Positions 1 through 11,593 are shown, counted from the stretch's first letter. The stretch is 64,000 bases of DNA from Vandiemenella viatica (GCA_031002005.1 CM061920.1:113698095-113762094); one strand, 5' to 3'. The notes: generated by a model from the sequence alone, not told the origin. A program made the numbers and translations.

Positions 1-720
1 CATTTAAGCTACGGTCACGATGGTGCTGTTAAGTGCACACGCAAATTAAAGGAGATATTGCTATTTGATAACACGAAGAGGAGAGTGGCCCAAAGAGTTG
101 CCAGTTGTGATCGGTGTCAACGAACAAAAGTTTAAACAGCAGGAATGAAGGGCTTGATTCAGGACATATTGTCAGAGAATGTTTTAGAGTTGGTAGTATT
201 AGATTTGTATGGGGGTTTGCCTAAATCTAGAGTAGGATTTGCCTACATTTTAGTAATGTTAGATATGTTTTCAAAGTTTGTGCAGTTTTATGCAATAAAA
301 AATCCTACAGGCAAGATATTGGTGACAGGATAGAGAAGGATTATTTGAAGATTGTAGGATTTCCGAAAGTGATCTTATCGGACAATGGTAGCCAATTTAC
401 ATCAAGATTTTGGGTCAAAGTTTGGTGAAAAATAAAGTGAAACACATTTGGATATTAGCATACCATACTGCAAGTAATCCAGCGAAACGGGTCACGAGAG
501 AAATTGGTCGATTAATCCGGACCTATTGTAGCAACAAGCATTCGACATAGATAGAGTAACTGATTTTGAGGATGTAGTAAATAGTGTGCCAAGTGAATTT
601 AGTGGTTTTACCCCATTTTTCCTGATTTATAATAAAGAAGCACCGAGTCTTGTCAAAGAGTTAGTCAATTTTCCTACGAGTTAAGTTAAGTTCAAAGAAG
701 ATATATTTAACTAAATGAAA
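1..720 (+). pseudogene. Ty3/gypsy integrase, copy 1 (broken)
   Basis: Integrase inserts retrotransposon cDNA into the host genome. The first 40 codons read as the end of the N-terminal zinc-binding domain, with an H-x-H region and the CDRC pair of the HHCC finger in one frame. The catalytic core follows: the first Asp in VVLDLYGG, the second in LSDNGSQF (about 370-395), and the Glu in REIGRL (about 500-515). A stop near 135 and several frameshifts separate these pieces, so no functional protein can be made. The 5' part of pol lies outside the window. The equivalent region of copy 2 starts at 13391 and keeps its upstream pol domains. Confidence 0.88.
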
Positions 721-1309
721 GAGAGGATGAAGAAAAAAAGCACAGGAAAGATGAAAAAGGCATTAGAGGTTGGCGAAGTGACTCACTAAAAAGAGTTGGC
801 GCTCATTTCATCATTCTATGAAAAGAAATAGTTCTTTTAAACGGTTCACCAGTTCACTAGCTCAGTTTAAACAAAAATAGCAGTTATATACATTTTAAGT
901 GTAGTATCTGTATAGTACCGGATTACTTTTATGTTGAAAATCCCTTTCAAAGCGTCAGTGAAATACTGTTCGGATCGCTGGGAATATTTGAGAGATAGTT
1001 TGTGGATAGTTAGTTTTACATTTATTTACAGAAACAAAGTACAGTCACTTTTTAAGAACTTTTTGATTTATATCAAATGAAGGTTACTGTTCACAAATAA
1101 AATGTTACTTATTTGGCCATTCAGCAGCCTATTTCATTTTTCAGTGCGAATTCGTCGAGCATTTGGAAATAATCTTTCACAAGACACGCTTGTAGTCTGA
1201 ATTCACAAAGAGAAGCGAAGCAGGACGTCAGATTCGAAAGAAATAGCTCCCCAGTGGCACTGCTCCGCGCTGTACTGAGTCCAGGAATCGGAGTATGTCT
1301 CGAACCAAG
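721..1309. other. No gene recognised
   Basis: This is AT-rich sequence downstream of the integrase, perhaps the gypsy 3' region, but I could not identify an LTR or a polypurine tract. The same sequence lies at 14111-14697. Confidence 0.5.
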
Positions 1310-2727
1310 TAATAATATTACTACAGATAGCCGGATGTGACATTGTACCTTATCTTGAAATATTATTTAAATTGAGTCTAGATACTTGCTGCTTACCACC
1401 GGACTGGAAAAGTGAAATAGTAGTACCGGTACATAAAGGAGGGATGAGAAATAAAGTTGAGAATTACATGTCAATCAGTTTGACATCAGTGGTAGGTAAA
1501 TTAATGGAAAGATTGATATGCAACCACATCAGAAATATATGTGAGGAATGTAAGTGGTTTTCAAGCAGGCAACATGGGTTCAGGCAAGGATATTCATGCG
1601 AATCTCAGTTGGTGGGATATATGCAAGATATTTCAGATGAAATGGACAAGGGAGGCCAAATTGATAGTGTAGCACTAGATCTGTCAAAGGCGTTTGACAG
1701 AGTAAGCCATAAAATGGTAGTAAATAAGGAAAAAACCATTGGAGTGGATGAGAAAGTGATTTGCTGGGTAGAAGAATTTTTAAAAGGTAGAAAACAGGGA
1801 ATTAGGGTAGGAAATGTAGTATCAAAAGAAGTGGAAGTAAAAATGGGTGTGCCACAGGGTAGCGTATAGGGACCATTGCTATTCATTATTCTAATGACTA
1901 ATTGTGTTGATTGTTTACTATCTGAAATTAGATTGTTTGCAGAGGACATAATGCTGTGTAAAAGAATCAAAACGATAGAAGAATGTAAACAGTTGCAGGG
2001 TGATCTGGACAGGATATCTAGTTGGGTTGGTAAACATAGGATGAAGATAAATGCAAAGGAGAGTCAGCTTATTAGATACACAAATAAAAAACAAAAGGTT
2101 AATTATGAATATAAGGTGGGGAAAGAATTGCTTGCTGAAGACTTGAAATGTAAATATCTTGGCATTACTTTTGATAACAAGCTTAACTGGGCTGGACACA
2201 TTGGACAGGTGATACGAAAAGTTTTCAAAGTTCTGCACTTGTTGGAGAGACTGATGAGGGGATTTTGCAAAGAAGGGCTGCTAGATTTGTTTCTGGAAAT
2301 TATCGCAGAATGCAATCAGTGACGGATATGATAAAGGAGCTGAAATGGGATTCATTGCAAGACAGGAGGAGGTTGTGTAGGGTCATGGGAGTGTACAGGG
2401 CATATACTGGCGATGAGGCATGGAACGATATTGCAATAGGTATGAAAAGTAGTGCATGGAAGGGAAAAGATGACTATGACCACAAGCTGGCACTCAATTT
2501 CAGGCACAAGGGTGTAGGAAGATTCTCTTTTTTAGGTAAGGGTGTCAGGGATTGGAATGAGTTACCAACAGAAATGATGAATAATTTACCATAAACTTTG
2601 AAAGAATTTAAATATAAAATTTGTAGAGGGCAAATATAGGTGGGTGCAGGATAGGGGGAAGATGGGTGTGCAGGGAAATTGCCACCGGAGCCTATGCTCC
2701 ATTGGAATTAAATTAAATTAAAATTAA
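1310..2727 (+). pseudogene. CR1/L2-like LINE reverse transcriptase, 5'-truncated, copy 1
   Basis: The RT domain of a Jockey/CR1-group LINE starts mid-palm. Visible motifs are GFRQGYSCESQ, DLSKAFDRVSH (first catalytic Asp) and GVPQGSV, followed by an in-frame TAG at 1867-1869 and then GPLLFI. The active-site box reads FAED where FADD is expected. The C-terminal domain (KCKYLGITFDN, later RRAARFVSGNYRR and RDWNELP) follows after further frameshifts. The 3' end has a short UTR and an AATTA-type tail at about 2700-2727. The start matches 46968 onward, so this copy and the LINE at 45455-47247 are one family. Target duplications were not found. Confidence 0.9.
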
Positions 2728-3583
2728 CTAGCTCTTTCCGCGCTGAGCGCTGGAATCGGAGAACGTCGCGAACGAACTAGCTCTTCTCGATCCTGGGGAT
2801 TTCTTTTTTTTTCAGAGCGGAGTGGATAAACAATTAACTAAGAATAAACATGGGTCGGGTGAGAGTGGCAAAGCCGAAACTGACTTATTGTTGGCGCACA
2901 CTCAACTGAAGATAAGTTCAATCGAGACCGACACACCACCGTCATTACCGCTTCCAAGTAGAGATGGGTAGGTCCGGATGGATGCAGTTCCGCGGACCCG
3001 TATCACTTGCACTAGGGATGCATGTACATCCGAGCGCTTGTCGGATCTGTATCCAGCCGGACCTGTAACAGCGCCACAGTTCTCGCGTGGCCGGAGGTTG
3101 AACCACGGCCGGACCTCCAACGCGGAGATGGAACGCAATTTTTCATTACAGTTCCGATTTGAAATCTATGTTCGGAAGAGTTTTATGCCATTTACTGTAC
3201 GGTTAGATTACAGTTCTGTTTAAAGATGAGATTATAAATGAAAAACTATTTCTTAATGTGTGACTACTAGTAGATAATTACAATAACTATTAAATGTCAA
3301 TGAGTGGCTAAAACCTGATAGTATTTTTTTATTGGTCGGGTGCATACTTCTAAGGTGAGAAGTGTTTTACGTGAAAAATAAGAATGGACTTACAATTTAA
3401 CTTGTAATTTTTAATGCGTTGTAGTATTATTAAACTTTTAACGTTGAGTTTGATTAATCACAAAGTCTCTAGAATTTTTAACTTTCTCAATTCTGATGGC
3501 TTACGGACAAATCAGAAAATACATTTAACATCTCTTTATTGCAGCAACACGGTTCGTAGGATTTCCAAGGAACATTATACATA

Positions 3584-4384
3584 TCTATACTAATATTATA
3601 AATGCGAAAGTAACTGTCTATCTTTATGTCTGTTTGTTACGTTTCTTGGGCTAAACGGATACTCCGATCGTGATGAAATTTGACAGAGAGATTCTGTTTG
3701 ACATTAGGATCGACATGGGATACTATTATGTATAGTTATGAACATATTGTCATTAAATTATGAAAACTATCTGAACTGTGAAAGACAAACGCATAATATC
3801 TATCTGTATTTATAATGAGCAGCTATATGTAACAACGGTAGGATATCGTAGTGGTAACGAGCTTGCTACTTATGAAAGCTACTGCGTGTCTTCGGGTTCA
3901 AATCCCACTGGATGCCAATATTTTTATGAATTGTTTTTCATAGTTTGAGCGAAGCCTAGGATTTTATTGTAAGGATACCATGTTCTGGCAAATCTTTGGC
4001 GGTAGAATAGTGCCCTAAGCGTTTACTTTATTCACGGTGTACTGGTTCCACAGGTAGTTTTTGTGTGATCTAAACTAATAATATTGTATATGCGAAAGTT
4101 AGTCTCCATCTTTTTTTTTTCGTTTTGACGACTATATGTGTATACCGATGACAAGGAAATACTTTGTATATTTAGGAACGAAATAGGATTCTTTTTTTCC
4201 TGAAATGAATAACAGTTTTAGCATGAGACAGGTTCGAAGGTAAAATGGTATATCGATGCCGTTGCCGTCATATTATGCCGACTAAGTGTTGTTTGGGACA
4301 TCTTAGATAATTTTCAGCTTTGTACATCCAATGCTAGCAATCAAATTCTAAATTAACGCGTACGAAGTCGCGGGTAACAGCTAG
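3584..4384 (+). mobile_element. Non-autonomous Helitron-type element, copy 1
   Basis: It begins TCTATACTAATATTATAAAT after an A and ends GGGTAACAGCTAG before a T, matching the Helitron rule (A^TC...CTRR^T, no target duplication). A short CGCG/CGCG stem lies just before the end. The same head and tail types, inverted, bound the minus-strand elements at 34677-37328 and 43164-44661. It is about 800 bp, has no ORF, and is inserted inside the hAT element. An internal tRNA-like segment is listed separately. Confidence 0.75.
3841..3920 (+). other. tRNA-like segment with pol III A/B boxes (SINE or tRNA relic)
   Basis: A perfect B box GGTTCAAATCC lies at 3895-3905. A box-A-like TATCGTAGTGG (8 of 11 consensus positions) starts 51 bp upstream, the spacing found in tRNA genes. 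The acceptor stem does not pair and the T stem pairs at only three positions, so this is not a functional tRNA. It is probably the head of a tRNA-derived SINE or a decayed tRNA inside the Helitron. The same segment is at about 17232-17312. Confidence 0.6.
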
Positions 4385-5285
4385 TAATATATATCAGTAT
4401 GAATATGTGGCATTATTGCGAGTGACTCTGCTGGCCGCTTTTACAACAATATTTTATAATCCGACATAAAAAAAAACACACTCACATCCAGCCGTTTCAA
4501 GAACGTCTAACAATGGCTCAAACAATCGGTTATTATTACTAAGAATTAAATCTTGCTTAAAAATACTTTCAACTAAATTGGAAATATTATTAAATAAAAT
4601 TGCAAAGAAATTAAAAGTTTTTGAAATTGCACAAAATAAAATAAAGATTTTGAAAGCACCAAAAATACGTTACGGTAGCTGGCAAAATATAAATATTACT
4701 GTTTAATTAAAATGCATTGTATCGCAATCGAATTAGCACTCACGACAACTTTTTATTCACACAATCAAAACAGTTTCACATAGTATCCAGAGCAAAACAC
4801 TATACAAAATATAAGAACAAATCTCACGTAATTTCTCACTCACAATTTAAAATAAGTTAGACTTGCAATTTTGTTTTTTGTTCATTTATAATAAATGGTT
4901 TCCTAAGCTGGTATATTGTGGAAAGGCAATAATTATCTCAAAATGTTGTCTTGAATAATTTCATTTTCAGTAAAAAAATAAACGAACAGTTAACAAAGAA
5001 TTTCGATTTTTTAAAAACATTTTTAGTAGTACTTAAATATTATTAAGAAATGATTTCATTTTATTCTTATAGAAGCCCACAGAAATTTTACTTCTATCAT
5101 TATCAAGTCCGATTATGCTGTGATTTTATAATATTACGTACAATTGTGAGTTTCAGACAAAAATAAAACAAAATTATCAGACTTAATATTCTTTGATTTC
5201 ATTAATTAATGGATGAACACGATATAACTCATACTACAGTTCTCCTTGGTCGGATTTGTATCCACCATATGCTCGATTGTAGGTT

Positions 5286-5540
5286 CGGACCCATACAGGT
5301 CCGCCGGACACGTATTTGGATGTAGTTCCGTACACATCCAGTTCCGCCATACACTACGCCTGCCCGATTTTAGAACCGGACCTATACAGGTCCGCCGGAC
5401 ACGGAACCTGGATGTAGGTCCGCACACATCCAGTTCCGCCGTACACTCTGCCCTCCCGAATGTAGAGCCGGACCCATACAGGTCCGCCGGACACGGAACC
5501 TGGATGCAGGTCCGCAGCGCTGGATGTACATCCGGACCCG
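5286..5540 (+). repeat. Subterminal ~92-bp tandem repeat of the hAT element
   Basis: Three units begin at about 5286, 5377 and 5469 with CGGACC(C/T)ATACAGGTCCG. They are rich in short palindromes such as GGTCCGCCGGACC-type pairs. Repeated subterminal motifs in hAT elements commonly bind transposase, so this is a plausible binding region. Copy 2 is at 18680-18935. Confidence 0.8.
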
Positions 5541-5581
5541 ACTCCTTTAAAATCTCAGACCTGCCCATCTCTACTTCCAAG

Positions 5582-6569
5582 AACAACTACCGTTCGTTTT
5601 TAGGGAGCGATTGCTCACTCGCTCTTTCAAAAGAACTGGTTCACTCGCGAACGATCCAGCTCTAAAAGGCATGACCGAGGGCGAAAACGCATCGAATTTA
5701 GTCTGAATAATTTGGTTTTGGTGAAGACAACGATCAAGAGAAATAAACTTGGAAATAAGAAAAACTAATTGACATTTATCGTGTCCCGTTTAGGGTGGAC
5801 GGAAAGACACACAAGAGTGCGTATTAGTTAGTTTACCCTAAGTCGGGAAAGAAACCTGAACTACGTAATGTAGCTGATCTGATCTGAAATTCTATAGAGT
5901 GAAAGATGATAAGTTGGAATTATGAGTCATCTTGTGTAATTTCGGGTACATAAGTGAACAATAAGTTTATAGACTGGCAGAGACAGTGAGCTTTTTTTGG
6001 TGCATGTGAAAAGATAAACGTGTACTAAAGAGTTGTAAAAAACAGTGTAATGAAGCATTGTCAGGTGTAATTGTTGGACTTTACAACAAATAACCAAATT
6101 TTTTAGTCAAAAATGTGCTGATTTTCTATAAAGTGTGGGGATATGTGAGTTCCCACTTCACCAGCCATTGGGAAATGTTAATGTAAATAAGATTGTAAAT
6201 AATGTATATATGTATTAAATAAAGAAGGCCTACAGTGTAGTAGGATGATTAGAACCTGGGGTAATTTAAAGTGTTTTTTTGCTATATTCCATTTGTTGAA
6301 TTTTGTAAGACTAGACTAGAAGGCGGGAGAAGAAAGCTGGCAATGGCGGAGAGAGTGATTATAGTGGCGCATGATGAAAGTATTGGAATTATTGTGCAGA
6401 TCGTCAGTATTGTATATCTGGTTTTATGAACGTGAAAAACATTGTATTGCTTGAGCTGTGTGTACAGTATATAAATCGCAGTTTTTGTATATTGATTGAT
6501 CGTAATTGTATTAGAAAAGCCAAATACTTTGAGTTATAAAAGATATACTATTACATACTGAAGCGAGGC
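5582..6569. other. No gene recognised; possible LTR-like promoter/poly(A) region
   Basis: No coding region can be supported. AATAAAG at about 6217 follows a T-rich stretch and could be a polyadenylation signal of a retroelement, but no paired LTR was found. Copy 2 is at 18976-19962. Confidence 0.4.
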
Positions 6570-6631
6570 GGTAGCCCAAAACCATGAAAGACGATATTTT
6601 GGTGCCTACATATCGTCCTCAGCGAGCTACC
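6570..6631. other. Nested stem-loop
   Basis: An outer stem pairs GGTAGC (6570-6575) with GCTACC (6626-6631). An inner 8-bp stem pairs GACGATAT (6590-6597) with ATATCGTC (6610-6617). Both stems are perfect. Role unknown; it could be a structured RNA or a MITE remnant. Confidence 0.55.
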
Positions 6632-6899
6632 ATTGTTTAATAAATTAGGAGAGCCTCGTAAAGTGAAAATCTACTTGTTGAGAAGTATAAAGTAAACAGT
6701 TAAGTTATTGATATGTGTAATTCCCTGAAATTTGTGAACATAACAGTACAAAGCAATATGAAAAGGAAACTTCACATAACTTTTGTAGTAGGCGGAACCA
6801 AGTCTATAGTGCGACTCATGCCTCAAATTTTGAAAAATTAGAACGCATGAAAAAAGGATATAGGGAGTTAAAGTTATGCGCCCACATTTCGACAACTGT

Positions 6900-7235
6900 T
6901 ATGCCATTTGAAATCCATTTCGTTAGGGATTGATTGTTTGAATAGAAAAAGAACAGAGACGAGCTGCTCGATTCTTGACTGCTTGCCTTAGTTGTTATGA
7001 AAGCATCACAGAATTGATACTAGGCTGGAGTTGTCTGGCAGAAAGACGATATATGTTTCGTTTGAACTTATTGGTAAATATGCAAATGCCCACTTTCGTT
7101 TATGAGTGCAATGAAATAGTTCAGTGACAAGAGATAAAGTAAAGAAATATGGTGTCGTACTGATGTTTATATGAATTCTTTCTTCCCTCTTAACAGTCAG
7201 AATTCGAATTCACAGAGAATAGATTACTTCTGTTG
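6900..7235 (+). pseudogene. 3' fragment of a CR1/L2-like LINE (family of 47916-49370), copy 1
   Basis: It aligns with 48955-49265: the same run from the C-terminal RT region (AIW-type motif, RAARF motif, GWESL-type motif) to the 3' sequence. Frameshifts and stops are frequent and the gene is dead. It is a 5'-truncated copy lacking the RT core. Copy 2 is at 20295-20625. Confidence 0.75.
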
Positions 7236-7449
7236 GGAGGAACTGATTGCTTACCTTAAGATTAGGAACTCTTAACTCATCGAGGTTAGATACCCATACA
7301 TCTGGAAATTCCTTCATTGTTGGAACTAAATCAGAAAGGTCTCTTTGAGTTAAAAATTGGTTCAGATTTCGCTGTTTGTCTCGTCTGTTCCAGCTTCAGA
7401 ACTCTCGTGGCGGCTAATTTAATAAATCCTTTAAGATATTGATTTTTGT

Positions 7450-7660
7450 TTTTTAGGCTTTAGAAGTGGGAATGATGGGGGCAAGGAAGTGGAAGGAATT
7501 GGGGCATGGCCTTTTGAAGGGAACATTCGTCTGGAGTGATCTGGGGAAACCTTGGAAAACCTAATCTGAACACCTGGACGAGGATTCGAACCCACGTCCT
7601 CCCGAGTGAGAGGCCACTGCATTTCCGCGTACCCACCACGCTGGGTTTGAAAATATCGAT
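7450..7660 (-). mobile_element. tRNA-derived SINE (family I), copy 1
   Basis: Read on the minus strand it starts AGCGTGGTGGGT, has a perfect B box GGTTCGAATCC, then a conserved body (GGTTTTCC-AGG-TTTCCCC, AAATCACTCCAG-like) and ends in an AAAGCC plus A-rich tail. Related copies lie at 8430, 9845, 50885 and 59930. Copy 2 is at 20845-21055. Confidence 0.85.
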
Positions 7661-8429
7661 AAAATTCCTGAGTTACCATTAATGCTGTTAACTATTGTTA
7701 ATTTTAGGCCTTATATTGGTGAAAGTATGTTATAACATGGGAGATATGCAGCTTCACGAGCTTTAATAATCTTATACCATACCAACACTGTCGATTAATA
7801 ATGAATCCATCTCTTAATTCAACACTATGTGGAAAAGTGGTTGTTTTCCATATCTGTTGGTGAAAGAATTTTGTAATCGGTGTAACCTTATCGTGGCTGT
7901 CATTAACTTCATGTCTGTCTTGTATAAGCACTTATATACTGTTGTCGCTAACACTAATTTTGTTAATATATTGCCAAAATTTCTTTAGGTTTCAATGATT
8001 GAACACAGCCGCCGTCATCTGAGTCTTTCGGTAATAATGAAGTGTTATGTACAGGCATAATAATTTTTGAAATTATATTGTTCGAAATTGTACTCTCGCG
8101 AGGCGGGATATTACTTGCTGAAAGAACTGTGGCAGAACTCGTTTTCATAAAATTACATGTTAAAAAACTGTAGACAGAGAAATATATGTACTTTTTATGG
8201 GGTACCTGTTTCTGTACTTACTTTTTTATCGTAACATTGTAACTTTCTAAAAGCCACGACCAATGAAAAACCTGTAATTTCCAGCATACAGGTATGAGGA
8301 TATGACTGCATTGTTACTACAATAATATATTGATTCACCACGGTTCCAGTCGGCATCGAAGTAAACGGCCTTCCATTAATTACCGTTTTAAACCTGTAGG
8401 GCTAAAGTGACCGTAGTATGTGTCGCTGG
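7661..8429. other. No gene recognised
   Basis: AT-rich sequence without a supportable frame or repeat boundary. It is the same in copy 2 (21056-21827). Confidence 0.5.
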
Positions 8430-8640
8430 CAACTTTTTTTTTTGCTTTGGGCTTTACGCTTCATTGGCACCGATGTCATTAGAAGCGAGAAATGATGTGG
8501 GGGAATGAACAGAGAACAATTCAACAATGGTCTAGTGAAGGGAACCTTAATCAGGATGGCCGGGAAGGGATTCGAACCCACGTCCTTCCAAATGCTACAT
8601 AGAGCGTTACCGCTCACCCACCACGCTCGGTGCTGACTAT
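8430..8640 (-). mobile_element. tRNA-derived SINE (family I head, different body), copy 1
   Basis: On the minus strand it shows AGCGTGGTGGGTGAGCGG, a B box GGTTCGAATCC, then a body unlike the 7450 copy and a tail ending AAAGCCCAAAGC plus A-run. The shared tRNA head and AAAGCC tail with a different middle suggests subfamilies that exchange bodies. Copy 2 is at 21828-22035. Confidence 0.8.
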
Positions 8641-9844
8641 TGGTAGAGTTGAAACTTAATATACACACAGAAAAAATAAATCCCATATAATTTAGCGGTC
8701 CGTAAAATTTTTTGACATTTTAGTGGTCATCGGTTTGAAAAATGTTGGAAAACGCTATACTATAACACCGAAAAATGATCGAAATCGCCACAAGGAACAA
8801 AGAACAAACTAACAATAGCTTGTGAAACGGTGAAGGTAAATCCTTGTTTGATTGCTATTTTCCAGGGATATTTGTTGATTACTAATGGCCAACTGTCTGT
8901 TCGCTGACCACTGGAAATTTTCTTATCCTTACTTACTCGCTCCCGCCCTTGGGGCTTAAGACCCTAACTAGCATTTGTACCTCGTCTTTGTGAAATACTT
9001 CTTGCCCAAAGATAATATTTTAGTGTGTTTGGTCGGGACTGAAATATTTCTGTGTACATGTCAGGTGCACGCATTCGCCATGGTGTTCAGATATGGATGT
9101 AGGAAATAGCAGGAGTTTCCTCGGACACTGCTTGGTCGGCACGCGACGCATTCCACAGTGCTGACGGCTCGGGACACCGGTTCTGTGTCGTCAATGCAAA
9201 TATCCACCCACCATCACCAGCTGTGCCGCCATTAGTGCCAAAGTTCCTCATTGGTCCATTTGAATTGCCCGCCATCTCCCCATCCATATCACGCTCCTGC
9301 CTTTGGTTCATTTGAATCGCCCATCATTGCAATATTCTTGAAGCTGTGATTCATGCAGATGAGTGGAATATCTTTGCAGCTTATCCAAAGAGAGTAAATT
9401 TTTATTCGCTATAGTTGTGTTACTGGAAAGGATTGGTAACTGTGATACAGAATGTCACTTTTATTTTGATCCAGGCTGCATTTTAATCTACTTACATCAT
9501 TGGCTATTACTGCTGCTCGAAATTCTATACGTGTACTGTATGCACATTGAAATATGTTTAATATGTAAATCTTTATCTGAAGTGTGTCTGTTCGCCATTA
9601 CGCAGAAAATATAGATTTTGAATGGATTTTCACAATTTGAAAATTTGGGTCCGAATTAAATTCTGATGTTATATCTCATTTATCTCACAAATAATCCGGT
9701 CGTAACCTCCAAAACTATGAATCGATTTGACGGTGTTTAATATGAGCAAGTGTAAGTATACCTCATTATGTTTGCTTCATCTACGCTGGTAAAGGAAAAA
9801 ATTGTCTCTTATGATACATCATCCGGCGCTGTTTAAAATTATAA
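8641..9844. other. No gene recognised; GC-richer block 9080-9310
   Basis: A GC-rich stretch with a 74-codon minus-strand frame (9087-9311) is unchanged between the two copies. The copies are so alike that this says nothing about coding. No domain is recognised. Confidence 0.4.
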
Positions 9845-10030
9845 TTTATACCAAGGACAAGACTGGTGCCTAGGAAAGGGAATAAATTCATCCATGACCT
9901 TTGGAAGGAAAACGTCATTCAGTGGAATGATTCAAGAACCATGGAAAACCGAAAATTGGCCGTCCAAACGTTGCCACTTACGCACCGGCTCGCGGTAGTT
10001 TGATTTATTGCGACGCAAAGCACGTTCTGG
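9845..10030 (-). mobile_element. Degenerate SINE (family I), copy 1
   Basis: On the minus strand it retains the GGTTTTCCATGG body and an AAAGGTCATGG-like block, similar to the SINEs at 50885 and 59930. The head is decayed. The segmental repeat ends within about 10 bp of it (10040). Confidence 0.7.
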
Positions 10031-10040
10031 TGTAGTTTCG

Positions 10041-11023
10041 TAAACGTATAAAGGAAACGACTATCGGAACAATAATAGGTCATATCAGATGCCATCACAG
10101 AGAATTTTGCAAGAGATAAGTGCCGTGCGTCTGGTGAAGAATAATTCACAGGAGACTCAGTGGAAATGGGAAGTAGAGAAAATGAGGACAGGCGACAGAA
10201 TCAGCAGTGGGTGCATCACAATACTGTCAACGGACAGAAGGGAAGATGGAAGGCAGTATGATTCAGGAAGAGTGATGCGAAACTGTGCCGCAAGTGGGGT
10301 GGTCCGAACAGTAGCAGAAATAATAGTAACAGGACCAAAGGGACAAAAAAGCTAGGACGTATCTGAAGGGAATGACAGTTACAATGGAATAGAGACTTTA
10401 CCAGGAGAAGTGCAATAAATAGTTATACAGAGTATGAGCCGCAATATCTTGATTGCTGACTATGAGGAATCAAAATTGCGCAAAATTTTAAAAGGAAGAA
10501 CCGCTCAGATGGTGGGAGTGTCTTAAGTTTTTAGATGAGAAAGAGCCACAAACCGTTTTGAGGAATTGCGAATATATTTGCCAGGAAGGAGAAGTTGGAA
10601 GGTTGGCTGAAATCGACAGTGGGGAACGACGACAATCAAGTGAAGTATTTTGAAAAAAAAAAGGAAAATTATACAGAAGAAGAAAACGTGTTAACAAACG
10701 AGCTTATAGCAAGGGGTAGAAGAGTTCCTGAGTTTGTCAGTGAATAGGTATGGCACTGATGACAGCGAAGAAACGGAGAATTGAAATTGTGTAGGGACAA
10801 AGATAGTAACTAAGATTGACGATTGTGAAGGAGAAAATGGAATATTAAGTAATGAAAAAGAAGAGAGAAGATTTTTTATTCCGAGAAAACACTGCAGTAG
10901 TTATTGGAGAAGAAAGTATAATGCTAGAGGGGTCAAATATGCTAGTTTTAGGGAACAACTTCCCTGACATAAGCTCTCCTGTAAAAGACGACGAATCTGA
11001 AGTAGTAAATTGTCTGTTGGATC
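10041..11023 (+). pseudogene. 5' internal region of the gypsy element, gag not identifiable
   Basis: This stretch precedes the protease in the same orientation and has purine-rich, Lys/Glu-rich frames typical of gag/pol linkers. No CCHC knuckle or capsid motif can be named and stops are frequent. It is absent from the second half of the window, which makes it the unique spacer between the two 10-kb copies. Confidence 0.45.
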
Positions 11024-11593
11024 ATGAGGGAGGAGAAGAGAATAAAAGGAAATGAAGATGAATGGAGCACGGATGATGATAGCCACTGTAGCAATGTACA
11101 CGTACGACAATTTTATCTAAGGGATGGAAGTAGAATGGAGTTGTTAGACTGGTCTCGCGGAGAAATTGAAAAAGATTTATTGCAAGAAGAGGTTTGGAAT
11201 GAGAAAGAGGAGCAAGTGAAGCATCCAGTTTTTGCCGGTAAAATTATTTGGGTTAACAGTGAAGTGTTGGCAGATACTGGTAGCGAGTTGATGGCCATAT
11301 CCCACACATTACATGCTCGCATAGTCAAATACACTAAACTCACAGAAATGCTGGTGCAAAATGTATAGGTTGTTGGTGCTACTGGAAAGTTGTGTAAAAG
11401 AGTAAAAATAATGATTTTGTTAGAATTGGAAATAAATAGAGTTGCAATGGAGAACACTTGCTTGGTGCCAGCTGAGCTTAGTATCAGCTGTGTTTTGGGC
11501 ATGGATTGCCTCAGCAGATTTAGGGCGTTAATTGTATTGTCACAAAGGAGAAATGGAAATGTGGAAAATAATGAAAACCATAAAATTAATTAA
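11024..11593 (+). pseudogene. Gypsy aspartic protease
   Basis: The retroelement protease processes the Gag-Pol polyprotein. The active-site triad with its neighbours reads LADTGSELMAIS at about 11268-11303. The C-terminal hydrophobic-hydrophobic-Gly motif reads CVLGMDCL at about 11488-11511. Both lie in one frame but are separated by an in-frame TAG at 11366-11368. Upstream codons are acidic and Lys-rich. RT follows about 250 bp downstream, the order expected for Ty3/gypsy pol. Confidence 0.85.

Larger units (their letters stand above)
2959..5573. mobile_element. Non-autonomous hAT element, copy 1
   Basis: The ends are inverted: TAGAGATGGG at 2959 and CCCATCTCTA ending at 5573. They are flanked by an exact 8-bp direct duplication CTTCCAAG (2951-2958 and 5574-5581). 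An 8-bp duplication and an AGAGATGGG-type terminus are hallmarks of hAT transposons. The 2.6-kb body has no transposase frame. It carries a nested Helitron-type element (3584-4384), GC-rich subterminal blocks near both ends and a 92-bp tandem repeat at the right end. Short ORFs over the subterminal repeats are by-products of the repeat. It needs a transposase from elsewhere. Confidence 0.9.
1..10040 (+). repeat. Copy 1 of a ~10-kb direct segmental repeat
   Basis: This block recurs in the same orientation at 13391-23446. The offset grows from about 13388 to 13398 because of small indels. The middle (about 2700-9500) differs only at scattered bases, whereas the first ~2.6 kb and the last ~450 bp carry many one-base indels. 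Homology stops at 10040 (copy 2: 23446). The left end is the window edge, so the true left limit is unknown. It may be a recent tandem duplication or two haplotypes joined in the assembly. Confidence 0.95.

Noticed and set aside
3841..3920. Functional tRNA gene
   Set aside because: Acceptor stem does not pair and the T stem is broken; only the promoter boxes remain.
5206..5665. Overlapping 126- and 139-codon frames on both strands
   Set aside because: They lie on GC-rich tandem repeats at the hAT end; stops are rare there because of base composition and repetition.
9087..9311. 74-codon minus-strand frame, identical in both copies, as a host exon
   Set aside because: Identity reflects the recent duplication only; no splice signals or domain could be supported.
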